Assembly: GCF_010668395.1 (NCBI RefSeq)
Contig: NZ_WUEY01000004.1
Coordinates: 62,001 to 126,000 of the forward strand
Direction: 5' to 3'
Length of the DNA stretch: 64,000 bases
Source of the DNA: Martinezella lusitana
Lineage (GTDB): Bacteria > Pseudomonadota > Alphaproteobacteria > Rhizobiales > Rhizobiaceae
The notes under the pieces: model-generated
Seen by the model: the letters and a program-made list of their open reading frames with translations, nothing else
The model's database searches: none
Told to the model about the DNA's origin: nothing
Part shown: positions 32,781-42,271 of the stretch, piece by piece
Numbering within the stretch: position 1 is the first letter of the stretch
Layout of the letters: the number at the start of each line of letters is the position of its first letter
Program-made: the position numbers and the translations under genes

Positions 32781-34402
32781 GCTTCCACCGCCCTTCCCTT
32801 GAGCGCGAAGAGCCCGCGTGGACGTTTCTGGATGAAGAGGATGATAAGGACAAGAACGAGGATCTTGCCGAGCACCGCTCCTGCATAGGGTTCAAGGAAC
32901 TTGTTGAGGATGCCGAGCGAGAAGGCACCGACGAGCGTGCCCCAAAGATTGCCGACACCGCCGAACACCACGACCATGAAGCTGTCGATAATGTAGCTCT
33001 GACCGAGGTTCGGCGAGACGTTGTCGATCTGCGAGAGCGCGACGCCCGCCATGCCGGCAATGCCCGATCCCAGGGCGAAAGTGAAGGCATCGACCCAGGA
33101 TGTGCGTATCCCCATGGAGGAGGCCATGCGCCGGTTCTGCGTCACCGCCCGCATCTGCAACCCGAAGGCCGAGCGCTTGAGGAGCAGCAGCAGTGCCACG
33201 AAGACGCCGAGCGAGAAGACGATGATCCAGAGACGGTTCCAGGTGATCGAGAGATAGCCAAGGTCGAAGGAGCCGGACATCCACGAGGGATTGCCGACTT
33301 CCTGGTTGGTCGGCCCGAAGATCGAGCGCACCGCCTGCTGCAGGATCAGCGAAATGCCCCAGGTGGCAAGCAGCGTCTCCAGCGGCCTGCCATAAAGGAA
33401 GCGGATGACGCCGCGCTCGATGACGAGGCCGACGGCGCCGGTGACGATGAAGGCAACCGGCAGGGCAATGGCCAGCGACCAGTCGAACAGCGCGGGATAG
33501 GAGGTGCGGATGATGCTTTGAACGACGAAGGTCGAGTAGGCACCGAGCATCACCATCTCGCCATGCGCCATGTTGATGATGCCCATGACGCCGAAGGTGA
33601 TGGCAAGGCCGATGGCGGCCAGCAGCAGCACCGAGCCGAGCGACAGGCCGTACCAGACATTCTGCACCGCATCCCAGAACTTCAGCTGCTCCTGAATGCC
33701 GGCGATGGCGGCGGCGACATCCGGCTTGAGACTATCATCGACGGAAACCGAGGAGAGAATGCCGATGGCATCCCGGCCGCCTTCGTTCTTGATCGTCTCG
33801 ATCGCGGCTTTCTTGTCCTCCAGCGGACGGTCGGAGCCGAGCACGGCAACAGCCCTTGCCCGTTCGAGCACGGCGCGAATCTCTCCATCCTTCTCGTTCT
33901 GCAGTGCGGTCTCGACCGCCTCCAGCGAATCCGCGCTCGGCGATTTCAACACCGATTGCGCTGCTTCCAGACGAACGCCGCGATCCGGGCTCATCAGCGT
34001 CAGACTGCCGAGAGCCGCGCGAACGGCGCGTCGGAGGCTGTTGTTGATCTTGATCTTGCTGAGATTATCCTTGGCTTCCTGGCCGACGGCCTGCCCGCTC
34101 AAAGGATCCAGCAGGTCCATCGTCTCACCGGAGGATTTGGCGATGAACACCTGATTGTCGGATTTGCGGAGGTAGAGATCGCCGTCCGAGAAGGCCTGCA
34201 ACGCCGGCACGACCTTGGGATCGCCAGTCTTTGCAAGATCCTGGACGATCTCGCCGGCCTTCTGGAAATTGGCCTGGCCGAGCGAATTGATCAGCCCGTG
34301 CGCATCCTCCTGGGCGCGCAGGCCTGTGGCCGTCAGCACCAGCACCAGGCAGAAGCCGGCGACCAGCGCCAGGGCCATGCGGTAAACGAATTTGTCGAAC
34401 AT
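32777..34402 (-). CDS. urtB: Urea ABC transporter permease UrtB with long periplasmic N-domain
   Basis: 541 residues. A signal-like helix (about 7-30) is followed by about 210 residues of HEAT-like helical repeats (PKVVPALQAFSDGDLYL, RAALGSLTLMSPDRGVRLEAAQSVL, EIRAVLERARAVAVL). A LivH-like membrane domain of seven or eight helices follows (FGVMGIINMAHGEMVMLGAY, ALGSGIAGMAGVALSQIDNVSPNLG). The extended N-domain is normal for UrtB but absent from LivH. The ATG at 34402 has GAGGGGAC eight bases upstream. Confidence 0.93.
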   Translation of the reverse strand: MFDKFVYRMALALVAGFCLVLVLTATGLRAQEDAHGLINSLGQANFQKAGEIVQDLAKTGDPKVVPALQAFSDGDLYLRKSDNQVFIAKSSGETMDLLDPLSGQAVGQEAKDNLSKIKINNSLRRAVRAALGSLTLMSPDRGVRLEAAQSVLKSPSADSLEAVETALQNEKDGEIRAVLERARAVAVLGSDRPLEDKKAAIETIKNEGGRDAIGILSSVSVDDSLKPDVAAAIAGIQEQLKFWDAVQNVWYGLSLGSVLLLAAIGLAITFGVMGIINMAHGEMVMLGAYSTFVVQSIIRTSYPALFDWSLAIALPVAFIVTGAVGLVIERGVIRFLYGRPLETLLATWGISLILQQAVRSIFGPTNQEVGNPSWMSGSFDLGYLSITWNRLWIIVFSLGVFVALLLLLKRSAFGLQMRAVTQNRRMASSMGIRTSWVDAFTFALGSGIAGMAGVALSQIDNVSPNLGQSYIIDSFMVVVFGGVGNLWGTLVGAFSLGILNKFLEPYAGAVLGKILVLVLIILFIQKRPRGLFALKGRAVEA

Positions 34403-34470
34403 TGCGCTCGTCCCCTCAAGCTGCCGCGGGCAGAGAAGCCTGCCCGCGGCGATCTCGCATCGATGGCGGC

Positions 34471-35760
34471 TCAGGAGCCCTTGCCGCCGCACTTGCCGGT
34501 GGAAACGTTGAAGTTGCCGCAGTTCATCGGCATGCGCCAATCCGAGATCAGATCCTTGCTGTCTGGCAGGTAGTCCGACCATTCCTTGCCCACCACTTCA
34601 GGCGTCTGCGAGACGATGTCGAACTGGCCGTTTTCCTGCACTTCGCCGATCAGCACCGGCTTGGTGATGTAGTGGTTCGGCATCATGGTGGCATAGCCGC
34701 CCGAAAGGTTCGGAACCGAGACGCCGACGAGCGCATCGATGACCTTGTCGGGATCGGTCGTGCCGGCCTTCTCGACTGCCTTCACCCACATGTTGAAGCC
34801 GATATAGGCGGCTTCCATCGGGTCGTTGGTCACGCGCTTGTCGTTCTTGGTGTAGGCGTGCCATTCCTTGATGAAGGCGGCGTTGGCCGGCGTGTCGACG
34901 GACTGGAAGTAGTTCCAGGCGGCGAGATGCCCCACAAGCGGCTTGGTATCGACGCCTGCCAGTTCCTCTTCGCCGACCGAGAAGGCGACGACCGGGATAT
35001 CCTCGGCCTTGACGCCCTGGTTGCCCAGCTCCTTGTAGAAGGGAACGTTGGCATCGCCGTTGATCGTGGAGACGACGGCAGTCTTCTTGCCGGCGGCGCC
35101 GAAAGCCTTGATCTTGGAGACTTCCGTCTGCCAGTCGGAGAAGCCGAACGGCGTGTAGTTGATGATGATGTCTTCGTCCTTGACGCCCTTCGACTTCAGA
35201 TAGGCTTCGAGGATCTTGTTGGTCGTGCGCGGATAGACGTAGTCCGTGCCTTCGAGCACCCAGCGCTGCACGCCTTCGTTCTTCATCAGATAGTCGACGG
35301 CCGGGATCGCCTGCTGGTTCGGAGCGGCACCCGTGTAGAAGACGTTGCGCTCGGACTCCTCGCCTTCGAACTGCACCGGATAGAACAGGATCGAATCCAG
35401 TTCCTTGAACACGGGCAGAACGGACTTGCGCGACACGGAGGTCCAGCAGCCGAACACGGCGGAAACCTTGTCCTTCTCGATCAGCTCGCGGGCCTTTTCG
35501 GCAAAGAGCGGCCAGTCGGAGGCCGGGTCGACGACGACGGGCTCGAGCTTCTTGCCGAGAACGCCGCCCTTCTTGTTCTGCTCGTCGATGAGCATGAGCA
35601 TGGCGTCCTTCAGCGTCGTTTCCGAAATCGCCATGGTGCCGGAAAGCGAATGCAGCACGCCGACCTTGATGGTATCGTCGGCGGCGAAGGCGCCGTGGAA
35701 TGCGGTCGTGGACATGATGGCGCCAAGCAGCGCGCCGGAGACGAGAGTCTTGAATTTCAT
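34471..35760 (-). CDS. urtA: Urea ABC transporter substrate-binding protein UrtA
   Basis: 429 residues with a signal peptide (VSGALLGAIMSTTAFHGAFA). Mature part begins DDTIKVGVLHSLSGTMAISETTLKDA, the UrtA hallmark. FGCWTSVSRKSVLPVFKE and LFYPVQFEGEESERNVFYTGAAPNQQ line the urea site. It heads the urt-ure cluster. It is divergent from the sensor gene at 35990, with a 229-base intergenic region between them that should contain both promoters. Confidence 0.95.
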   Translation of the reverse strand: MKFKTLVSGALLGAIMSTTAFHGAFAADDTIKVGVLHSLSGTMAISETTLKDAMLMLIDEQNKKGGVLGKKLEPVVVDPASDWPLFAEKARELIEKDKVSAVFGCWTSVSRKSVLPVFKELDSILFYPVQFEGEESERNVFYTGAAPNQQAIPAVDYLMKNEGVQRWVLEGTDYVYPRTTNKILEAYLKSKGVKDEDIIINYTPFGFSDWQTEVSKIKAFGAAGKKTAVVSTINGDANVPFYKELGNQGVKAEDIPVVAFSVGEEELAGVDTKPLVGHLAAWNYFQSVDTPANAAFIKEWHAYTKNDKRVTNDPMEAAYIGFNMWVKAVEKAGTTDPDKVIDALVGVSVPNLSGGYATMMPNHYITKPVLIGEVQENGQFDIVSQTPEVVGKEWSDYLPDSKDLISDWRMPMNCGNFNVSTGKCGGKGS

Positions 35761-35989
35761 CGTGGTTCCCCTCTTTTTGTCTGCCGCAACGGCCGGTAAA
35801 CGAAGATTAACCGTTGCCTTTCGCGACTATCCGGCAGCCACTGGGGAAACCACATACGTAATATGACGTAGGCGCCGGGGCGAAATGTGCAGCTTTGCGC
35901 GCCCTCGTGCCCTTAAGCACCGTATGGATCCATGTTACGACATCTCTGGACTGCCGGAATTACGATGGCGGGACTGCTGAAGGGTAAGC

Positions 35990-38900
35990 ATGGCTGCGCG
36001 GCAACGCATCATTCCTGTGAGACGCGAGTACAACCGCTGGGTCGCGAACCAGACGCTGGAAGACTACGCCCTGCGTTTCACCGCCAAGAGCGCGCGGCAA
36101 TTCTCCTCGCAGCGCATCTCGCAGACGGCGATCGGCGCCATTTCCTTCCTGGCGCTTGAGGCGATCGGCGGCGCGATCACGCTGTCCTACGGCACCACCA
36201 ACGCCTTCTACGCCATTACCGTCGCCAGCCTCGTCATGCTGGCGGTGGGCTTGCCCATCAGCCGCTATGCCATCCGCCACGGCGTCGATATCGATCTTTT
36301 GACGCGCGGCGCGAGCTTCGGCTACATCGGCTCGACCATCACCTCGCTGATCTATGCCAGCTTCACCTTCATGCTGTTTGCGATCGAAGCCTCGATCATG
36401 TCCGGCGCGCTGGAGCTGACGCTCGGCATACCCGTATGGATCGGCTATATCGTCAGCGCCGTCATGGTCATTCCACTAGTGACCCATGGTGTGCGCCTCA
36501 TCAGCCGGTTCCAGCTGCTGACACAACCCTTCTGGATCGTTCTCAACGTCCTGCCCTTCGTCTTCATCGCTCTATCCGACTGGGGCAAGTTCGATCTCTG
36601 GCGGGCCTTTGCCGGCATTCATCATCCCGCCAGCGCGCCGGGCAGCGCCGCTCCCTTCGATCTGGTGGAGTTCGGCGCCGCGTCCGCCGTCATCCTGGCG
36701 CTGATGTCGCAGATCGGCGAACAGGCCGACTTCCTGCGCTTCCTGCCGCCGGATGGGCATCGCAAGTGGCGGCATCGGCTGGCGATCTTCCTTGCCGGGC
36801 CGGGATGGGTCATCATCGGCGCGCCGAAGCTGCTCGCCGGCTCCTTCCTCGTCGTTCTGACGCTGACCTCGGGCGTGCCGGCCGATCGCGCCGCCGATCC
36901 CGCGCAGATGTATCTCACCGCCTTCGGCTACATGATCCCCTGGCACAATGCCGCGCTGCTGCTGATGGCCGCCTTCGTGATGATCTCGCAGCTGAAGATC
37001 AACGTCATGAACGCCTATGCCGGCTCGCTCGCGTGGTCGAACTTCTTTTCGCGGCTGACGCACAGCCATCCCGGCCGCGTGATCTGGCTCGTCTTCAACG
37101 TCGCCATCGCGCTCTTGCTGATGGAACTCGGCATCTACCGGCTGCTGGAGGAGACGCTCGGCATTTTCTCGATCATCGCCATGGCCTGGCTCTGTACCAT
37201 CTCGGCCGATCTCTTCATCAACAAGCCGCTGGGACTGGCGCCGCCGGGCATCGAATTCAAGCGCGCGCATCTCTATGACATCAATCCGGTCGGCCTGGGC
37301 GCCATGGCGCTCTCCGCAACCATCGCCCTGATTGCGCATTTCGGCGCCTTCGGCACGATCGCCGCTTCGCTTGCGCCCTATATCACCCTGATCGTCGCGC
37401 TCATCGCCTCGCCCGCCATCGCCTGGGCCACCAAGGGCAAATACTATCTCGCCCGCAAGCCGCGACAGAGCTGGAAAAACCTGACCACCATCACCTGCTC
37501 GATCTGCGAACATCCGTTCGAGCCGGAAGACATGGCGTGGTGCCCGGCCTATGCCGCGCCGATCTGCTCGCTCTGCTGTTCGCTCGACAGCCGCTGCCAT
37601 GACATGTGCAAGCCGAAAGCGCGGCTCAATACGCAGGTCGGCACCGTCGCAAAGACTCTGCTGCCGGAAAGCATCGTCGCCAGGCTCGCCACACGCCTCG
37701 GCCGCTACGGCATTGCCGTTGCCTTGGCACTGACCGCCATGGGCGCGATCCTGGCAATGATCGCGCATCAGGTCGGCGCCGCTTCCCCCGAAACGGCCTC
37801 CGTGGTCGACCGCACCATCCTGATTGTCTTCTTCGTCTTTGCCGTCATCGCCGGCGTCGTCTGCTGGTTCTACGTGCTCGCCCATGACAGCCGCGTGGTC
37901 GCCGAGGAGGAATCCTCGCGCCAGAACACGCTGCTACTGAAAGAGATTGCCGCCCACAAGAAGACGGATGCGGCTTTGCAGAGCGCCAAGGAGGCAGCCG
38001 AGGCGGCGAACCGCGCCAAGAGCCGTTATGTGGTGGGCTTGAGCCACGAATTGCGCACGCCCCTCAATGCCGTGCTCGGCTACGCGCAGATCCTGGAGCG
38101 CGACGAGACCATTCCCGCTCCCCGCCAATCCTCCTTGAAGGTCATCCGCCGCAGCGCCGAGCATCTTTCGGGCCTGATCGACGGGCTGCTGGATATTTCG
38201 AAGATCGAGGCCGGCCGCCTGCAGGTCTATTCCAACGAGATCAATATCCAGGATTTCCTCGACCAGATCGTCGACATGTTCCGTCCGCAGGCACAGGCGA
38301 AGGGGCTGGCCTTCATCCACGAGCGCTCCGCCGCCCTGCCCGATTATGTCCGCACCGACGAGAAGCGGTTGCGGCAGATCCTCGTCAACCTGCTCTCCAA
38401 CGCCATCAAGTTCACAGATACGGGCAGCGTTCGCTTCGATGTCGGCTACCGCAACCAGGTCGCCACCGTCACCGTCGCCGATACGGGCCGGGGGATTGCC
38501 GAGAAAGATATCACCCGCATCTATGAGCCCTTCCAGCGCGGCGAGGCCGACAGCGTGAGGCCGATGCCGGGCCTCGGTCTGGGGCTGACCATCACGCGGC
38601 TGCTGACGAACACGCTCGGCGGCGAGATTTCCGTCACCAGCGAAAAGGACAAGGGCTCAACATTCCGCGTGCGCCTGATGCTGTCGGCCGTCATCCGCCC
38701 GATGAAGCCGCCGGCGCAGGAGCAGCGCATCGCCGGCTACGAGGGGCCGCGACGCACCATCGTCGTCGTCGACGATAACGAAGACCATCGCGAGCTGATG
38801 CGCGAGATCCTGTCGCCGCTCGATTTCATCGTGCTGACCGCCGCCGGCGGCCCCGACTGCCTGACGCTGATCGAAGGCATCAAGCCGGATCTCTTTCTGG

Positions 38901-39370
38901 TCGATATCTCCATGCCCGGCATGAATGGCTGGCAGCTCGTCTCCCGGCTCCGGGAAAACGGCCAGACGGCGCCGATCCTGATGCTGTCGGCCAATATCGG
39001 CGATGCCGCCGCCGCGACGGACAGCGACGACAGCCATAACGACGCCATATCCAAGCCGGTCGACATCCGCCAGCTTCGCGACAAGCTGGCGCTGCATCTC
39101 GGCCTGCAATGGATCTATGCCGATGCCATCGCTCCGATCGTGCCGAAGCCGCCGCCACCCCTGAAGAGCCCCGGCACAGATCATGTGCGCGAGCTGATGC
39201 GGCTCGGCGAGATCGGCTATATCAGGGGCATCGAGGCGAAGCTTGCGGACCTCGCCAAGCTCGACGACAACAGACCGTTCACAGACGCTTTGCGCAGCTA
39301 TGTTCAGGCCTTCGATCTCGACGGCTTCCTTACCGTGCTGCGCACCTTCGACACTGAAAAGGTAGAATAG
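35990..39370 (+). CDS. NCS1-permease-like membrane domain fused to a hybrid histidine kinase
   Basis: 1126 residues. Residues about 1-490 form a twelve-helix NCS1 (cytosine/allantoin permease-like) domain: YALRFTAKSARQFSSQR, YGTTNAF, LLTRGASFGYIGS. A Cys-rich module follows, with cysteines 503, 506, 518, 526, 529, 530, 536 and 540, probably zinc-binding. Two more helices lie near 568-590 and 606-627, then a linker. The kinase has phospho-acceptor His686 (SHELRTPLN), an ATPase domain (about 785-905) and a receiver (about 920-1040, acceptor Asp972 in LVDISMPG). A roughly 80-residue helical C-terminus could be an Hpt relic but no clear Hpt motif is seen. It is divergent from urtA and followed by a response regulator; a nitrogen-source sensor is inferred. 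Confidence 0.85.
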   Translation: MAARQRIIPVRREYNRWVANQTLEDYALRFTAKSARQFSSQRISQTAIGAISFLALEAIGGAITLSYGTTNAFYAITVASLVMLAVGLPISRYAIRHGVDIDLLTRGASFGYIGSTITSLIYASFTFMLFAIEASIMSGALELTLGIPVWIGYIVSAVMVIPLVTHGVRLISRFQLLTQPFWIVLNVLPFVFIALSDWGKFDLWRAFAGIHHPASAPGSAAPFDLVEFGAASAVILALMSQIGEQADFLRFLPPDGHRKWRHRLAIFLAGPGWVIIGAPKLLAGSFLVVLTLTSGVPADRAADPAQMYLTAFGYMIPWHNAALLLMAAFVMISQLKINVMNAYAGSLAWSNFFSRLTHSHPGRVIWLVFNVAIALLLMELGIYRLLEETLGIFSIIAMAWLCTISADLFINKPLGLAPPGIEFKRAHLYDINPVGLGAMALSATIALIAHFGAFGTIAASLAPYITLIVALIASPAIAWATKGKYYLARKPRQSWKNLTTITCSICEHPFEPEDMAWCPAYAAPICSLCCSLDSRCHDMCKPKARLNTQVGTVAKTLLPESIVARLATRLGRYGIAVALALTAMGAILAMIAHQVGAASPETASVVDRTILIVFFVFAVIAGVVCWFYVLAHDSRVVAEEESSRQNTLLLKEIAAHKKTDAALQSAKEAAEAANRAKSRYVVGLSHELRTPLNAVLGYAQILERDETIPAPRQSSLKVIRRSAEHLSGLIDGLLDISKIEAGRLQVYSNEINIQDFLDQIVDMFRPQAQAKGLAFIHERSAALPDYVRTDEKRLRQILVNLLSNAIKFTDTGSVRFDVGYRNQVATVTVADTGRGIAEKDITRIYEPFQRGEADSVRPMPGLGLGLTITRLLTNTLGGEISVTSEKDKGSTFRVRLMLSAVIRPMKPPAQEQRIAGYEGPRRTIVVVDDNEDHRELMREILSPLDFIVLTAAGGPDCLTLIEGIKPDLFLVDISMPGMNGWQLVSRLRENGQTAPILMLSANIGDAAAATDSDDSHNDAISKPVDIRQLRDKLALHLGLQWIYADAIAPIVPKPPPPLKSPGTDHVRELMRLGEIGYIRGIEAKLADLAKLDDNRPFTDALRSYVQAFDLDGFLTVLRTFDTEKVE

Positions 39371-39371
39371 A

Positions 39372-40295
39372 TTGGCCGAGCCCACCCTTCCCCGCGACAT
39401 AGTCTTGCTGGTGGACGATTCGCCTGACGCGCTCGGCTTTCTGACCGATGCGCTGGAGCAATCCGGCTTCTCCGTGCTGATCGCAACCTCGGGATCGGCT
39501 GCGCTGAACATCGTCGAGCGCATCACGCCGGATCTCATCCTGCTCGATGCCGTCATGCCGGCGATGGATGGTTTCGAAACCTGCCGCCGGCTGAAGGCCA
39601 ATGCCGGCATCGCCCAGATTCCCGTCGTCTTCATGACGGGGCTGACCGAAACCGAGCATGTGGTGCATGCGCTGGAATCCGGTGGCGTCGATTATCTGAC
39701 CAAGCCGATCAATGTCGACGAGCTGCGCGCCCGCATTCGCGTCCACCTGCGCAACGCCCGCTCCGCCCAGAGCGCCCGGGTGGCGCTCGACGCCGCGGGC
39801 CGCCATCTTCTGGCGGTCAAGGGCAACGGCGCCATCCATTGGTCGACGCCGCAGGCGACCCGCCTCATCAATGCCGCCACCGGCAGCGACGACGGCCTCG
39901 ATCTCGCCTCCAAACACATCGCCGCCTTCATGCTGGAGCGCGAGCGGCTTGGGCCGGGGCGCGACAATCTTCTGTCGATCAGCAATGGCGGCCAATCCGC
40001 CCTGCAATTCACTTTCCTCGGCGCCATCGGAGCCGACGAATATCTCTTTCGCCTCACGGCCACCAACCAGCGCGCCGACGACGATATCCTGCGCCAGCAC
40101 TTCTCCTTGACGCAACGCGAATCCGAAGTCCTCCTCTGGCTCGCCAAGGGCAAGTCGAACCGCGACATAGGCGAAATCCTCGGGCTATCCGCCCGCACGG
40201 TGAACAAGCATCTGGAGCAGATCTACGTGAAGCTCGGCGTCGAAAACCGCGCATCCGCCGCCGTCAAGGCAGCGCATGTCCTGCATGAAGTGTGA
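39372..40295 (+). CDS. LuxR-type response regulator, partner of the NCS1-fused kinase
   Basis: 307 residues. Receiver domain about 8-130: acidic VDDSPD, acceptor Asp59 in LILLDAVMP, Thr in FMTGLT and Lys in LTKPIN. A middle region of about 110 residues, not assigned, separates it from the C-terminal LuxR helix-turn-helix (LTQRESEVLLWLAKGKSNRDIGEILGLSARTVNKHLEQIY, about 242-295). The start is TTG at 39372, one base after the preceding stop; no ATG occurs in the frame nearby. AAGG lies upstream. Cotranscribed and cognate with the hybrid kinase by position. Targets unknown; the urt-ure operon is the obvious candidate. Confidence 0.85.
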   Translation: MAEPTLPRDIVLLVDDSPDALGFLTDALEQSGFSVLIATSGSAALNIVERITPDLILLDAVMPAMDGFETCRRLKANAGIAQIPVVFMTGLTETEHVVHALESGGVDYLTKPINVDELRARIRVHLRNARSAQSARVALDAAGRHLLAVKGNGAIHWSTPQATRLINAATGSDDGLDLASKHIAAFMLERERLGPGRDNLLSISNGGQSALQFTFLGAIGADEYLFRLTATNQRADDDILRQHFSLTQRESEVLLWLAKGKSNRDIGEILGLSARTVNKHLEQIYVKLGVENRASAAVKAAHVLHEV

Positions 40296-40317
40296 ACAGC
40301 CCTTCAGGGGACCATAT

Positions 40318-41013
40318 TCACGCCTTCACCGCCGAGAAGAACAGGAACCGTGGCTTGGTCGTCAGGCTCTTATAAGCCGCCGGGAAGAGGGTATCGACCT
40401 TTGGGTCGGGCTGCGGCTCGCTCAGGACATCGATGTGAAATCCAGCCGATTTAAGCGCATCGAACATGGCATGGAGCGGCCGATGCCAGAAACGCATGGC
40501 GATGGCCCGGCCGCCACGCTGCCATGTCTCGCTGAAATTATAGGTCTCGAAATAATTGTCGTGGCCGGCTAGGTCGTGATCCATGAAGGGGTGGTGTGTC
40601 GAAAAGACCAGACGGCCGCTTTCGGACAAAACGCGATTGAACTCCGCAAGCGGGAGTGACCAGTCCGCCAGATAATGCATCACCAGCGAGGCGATCACCA
40701 GATCGAAGGCGCCGTCTTCGAAGGGTAGAGGCTCGTTCAAGTCAGCCAGTATCAGCCGCGCCCGCCCTTCAAGGCGACGTCGCGCGATTTCGAGCAAGCC
40801 GGCGCTGGCATCGACGCCGGTCAGGATCGCGCCTCGATCGATCAGAGCCGCGGCATGAGCGCCGCCGCCGCACCCCGCATCGAGAACCCGAAGCCCAGCG
40901 ACATCACCAGCCAACGCAAGAATCGCCGGCCGCTCGTAATGGGCATTCCAGGCATTGTTCTCGTTGTCGGCCTGATAGGCGGCGGCGAACGCATCATAGT
41001 CATTCTCGGACAA
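40318..41013 (-). CDS. Class I SAM-dependent methyltransferase
   Basis: 231 residues. The SAM-binding fold is visible: motif I VLDAGCGGGAHAAALIDRG (residues about 43-61), TGVDASAGLLEIARRRL, and motif II/III LPFEDGAFDLVIASLVMHYL, LAEFNRVLSESGRLVFSTHHPF. This is a UbiE/BioC-like methyltransferase of uncertain substrate. It is convergent with the LuxR-type regulator (22 bases between stops). Nothing in the context identifies a substrate. Confidence 0.8.
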   Translation of the reverse strand: MSENDYDAFAAAYQADNENNAWNAHYERPAILALAGDVAGLRVLDAGCGGGAHAAALIDRGAILTGVDASAGLLEIARRRLEGRARLILADLNEPLPFEDGAFDLVIASLVMHYLADWSLPLAEFNRVLSESGRLVFSTHHPFMDHDLAGHDNYFETYNFSETWQRGGRAIAMRFWHRPLHAMFDALKSAGFHIDVLSEPQPDPKVDTLFPAAYKSLTTKPRFLFFSAVKA

Positions 41014-41137
41014 TGTCCCTCCTCGCCGAGAGTCGGCATGCGCGGCAGCATCTCATTCGGTTGACGCCCAATATCCTGCCGATGCGCAATTTCACCGGCA
41101 AGCTTGTGCCTTCAACCTTGACCAACGCCCTCTTGGC

Positions 41138-42109
41138 TCAGACCACTCGGTCCGGCGGCTCGCGGCCCGCAAAGAAAGCTGTGATGTTGTCCACCACCTT
41201 CATACCCATGGCCGTGCGCGTTTCTTCGGTGGCGCTGCCGAGATGCGGCAGCAGCACGACATTGTCCAGCGACCGCAGCCGCTCGGGAACATGTGGCTCC
41301 GCCTCATAAACGTCGAGCCCCGCGCCACGGATAGTCCCTTGTTCCAGAGCCGAAATCAACGCTGCCTCGTCGACGACATCACCTCTTGCCGTATTGATCA
41401 GGAACGCGCCGGGTTTCATTGCCGCAAAGCGGGCCGCATTCATCAGATGACGATTTTCGGCTCCGCCGGGGCAATGAAGGGAGACGAAATCCGAAACCTC
41501 GAGAACGTCCTCCACCGTCTGCAGCTGTACGGCGCCATAACGCGCGGCCTCCATCGGATCGATGGCGGAACGATTGTAGAAGACGACATCCATGCCGAAG
41601 CCGAAATGGCAGCGCTGCGCGAAAGCCCGGCCGATGCGGCCGAAGCCGATGATGCCGACGGTCTTGCCGGTGACCTTGGTGCCGACCAGATGCGTCGGCC
41701 GCCAGCCCGTCCAGGCGCCGGCCCTGACCTCGCGCTCGCCTTCGCCGCCGCGACGGGCAACGGAGAGAAGAAGAAGCATGGCGATATCGGCCGTGCAGTC
41801 GGTCAGGACTCCGGGCGTATTGGTAACGACGATGCCCTTTTCCCTGGCAGCGGCGATATCGATATGATTGAAGCCGACGCCGAAATTGCCGAGGATTTTC
41901 GTGCGGAGCGCCTGCCCTTCGAAGAGCGCGGCCGGAAGCTTGTCGGAAACGGTCGGCAGAACCGCATCATAGGTCAGCAGCGCCTCGCGCAACTGCCCGG
42001 CATCGAGGGCGACGTCGTCCGTGTTGAACGTGGCGTCGAAGCGCTCCGACAGAACCTTTTCGACCGCGACCGGCCAACGCCGGGTGACGAGAATACGGGG
42101 TTTGCTCAT
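41138..42109 (-). CDS. D-2-hydroxyacid dehydrogenase (glyoxylate/hydroxypyruvate reductase-like)
   Basis: 323-residue NAD(P)-dependent enzyme. NAD motif VGIIGFGRIGRAFAQRC (near 150-166). Catalytic residues: Arg in NTARGDVVDEAAL, Glu in LDVYEAEP, His in LLPHLGSATEETR. NFGVGFNHIDIAAAREKGIVVTNTPGVLTDCTAD is the substrate-domain hallmark of glyoxylate reductases. AGGAGG lies seven bases before the ATG at 42109; a further 27 open codons upstream lack support. The substrate could be glyoxylate, hydroxypyruvate or another 2-oxo acid. Confidence 0.87.
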   Translation of the reverse strand: MSKPRILVTRRWPVAVEKVLSERFDATFNTDDVALDAGQLREALLTYDAVLPTVSDKLPAALFEGQALRTKILGNFGVGFNHIDIAAAREKGIVVTNTPGVLTDCTADIAMLLLLSVARRGGEGEREVRAGAWTGWRPTHLVGTKVTGKTVGIIGFGRIGRAFAQRCHFGFGMDVVFYNRSAIDPMEAARYGAVQLQTVEDVLEVSDFVSLHCPGGAENRHLMNAARFAAMKPGAFLINTARGDVVDEAALISALEQGTIRGAGLDVYEAEPHVPERLRSLDNVVLLPHLGSATEETRTAMGMKVVDNITAFFAGREPPDRVV

Positions 42110-42207
42110 GCTGCCATCCTCCTGCCGATAGAGGAGCAGACTTAAAACAGGTCTGCCGCAAAGGAAATGGCGATCGCCATCGTCCCGCATGAAAACCGCG
42201 GGAATGA

Positions 42208-42231
42208 AAAAGCCCGGCCAGTGGCCGGGCT
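42208..42231 (-). terminator. Terminator after livK
   Basis: Perfect 9-bp stem AGCCCGGCC (42211-42219) / GGCCGGGCT (42223-42231) with an AGT loop. On the minus strand it is followed by TTTTT. It ends the livK gene, whose stop is at 42272. Confidence 0.88.
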
Positions 42232-42271
42232 CCTTGCATCGTCAGCGTGCCGAAAATCGGCAGCGCGGAGC

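Noticed and set aside
35896..35913. A sigma-54-like GGCACGAGGGCGCGCA upstream of urtA (minus strand)
   Set aside because: The -12 GC is not at the required distance from the -24 GG, so it does not meet the consensus.
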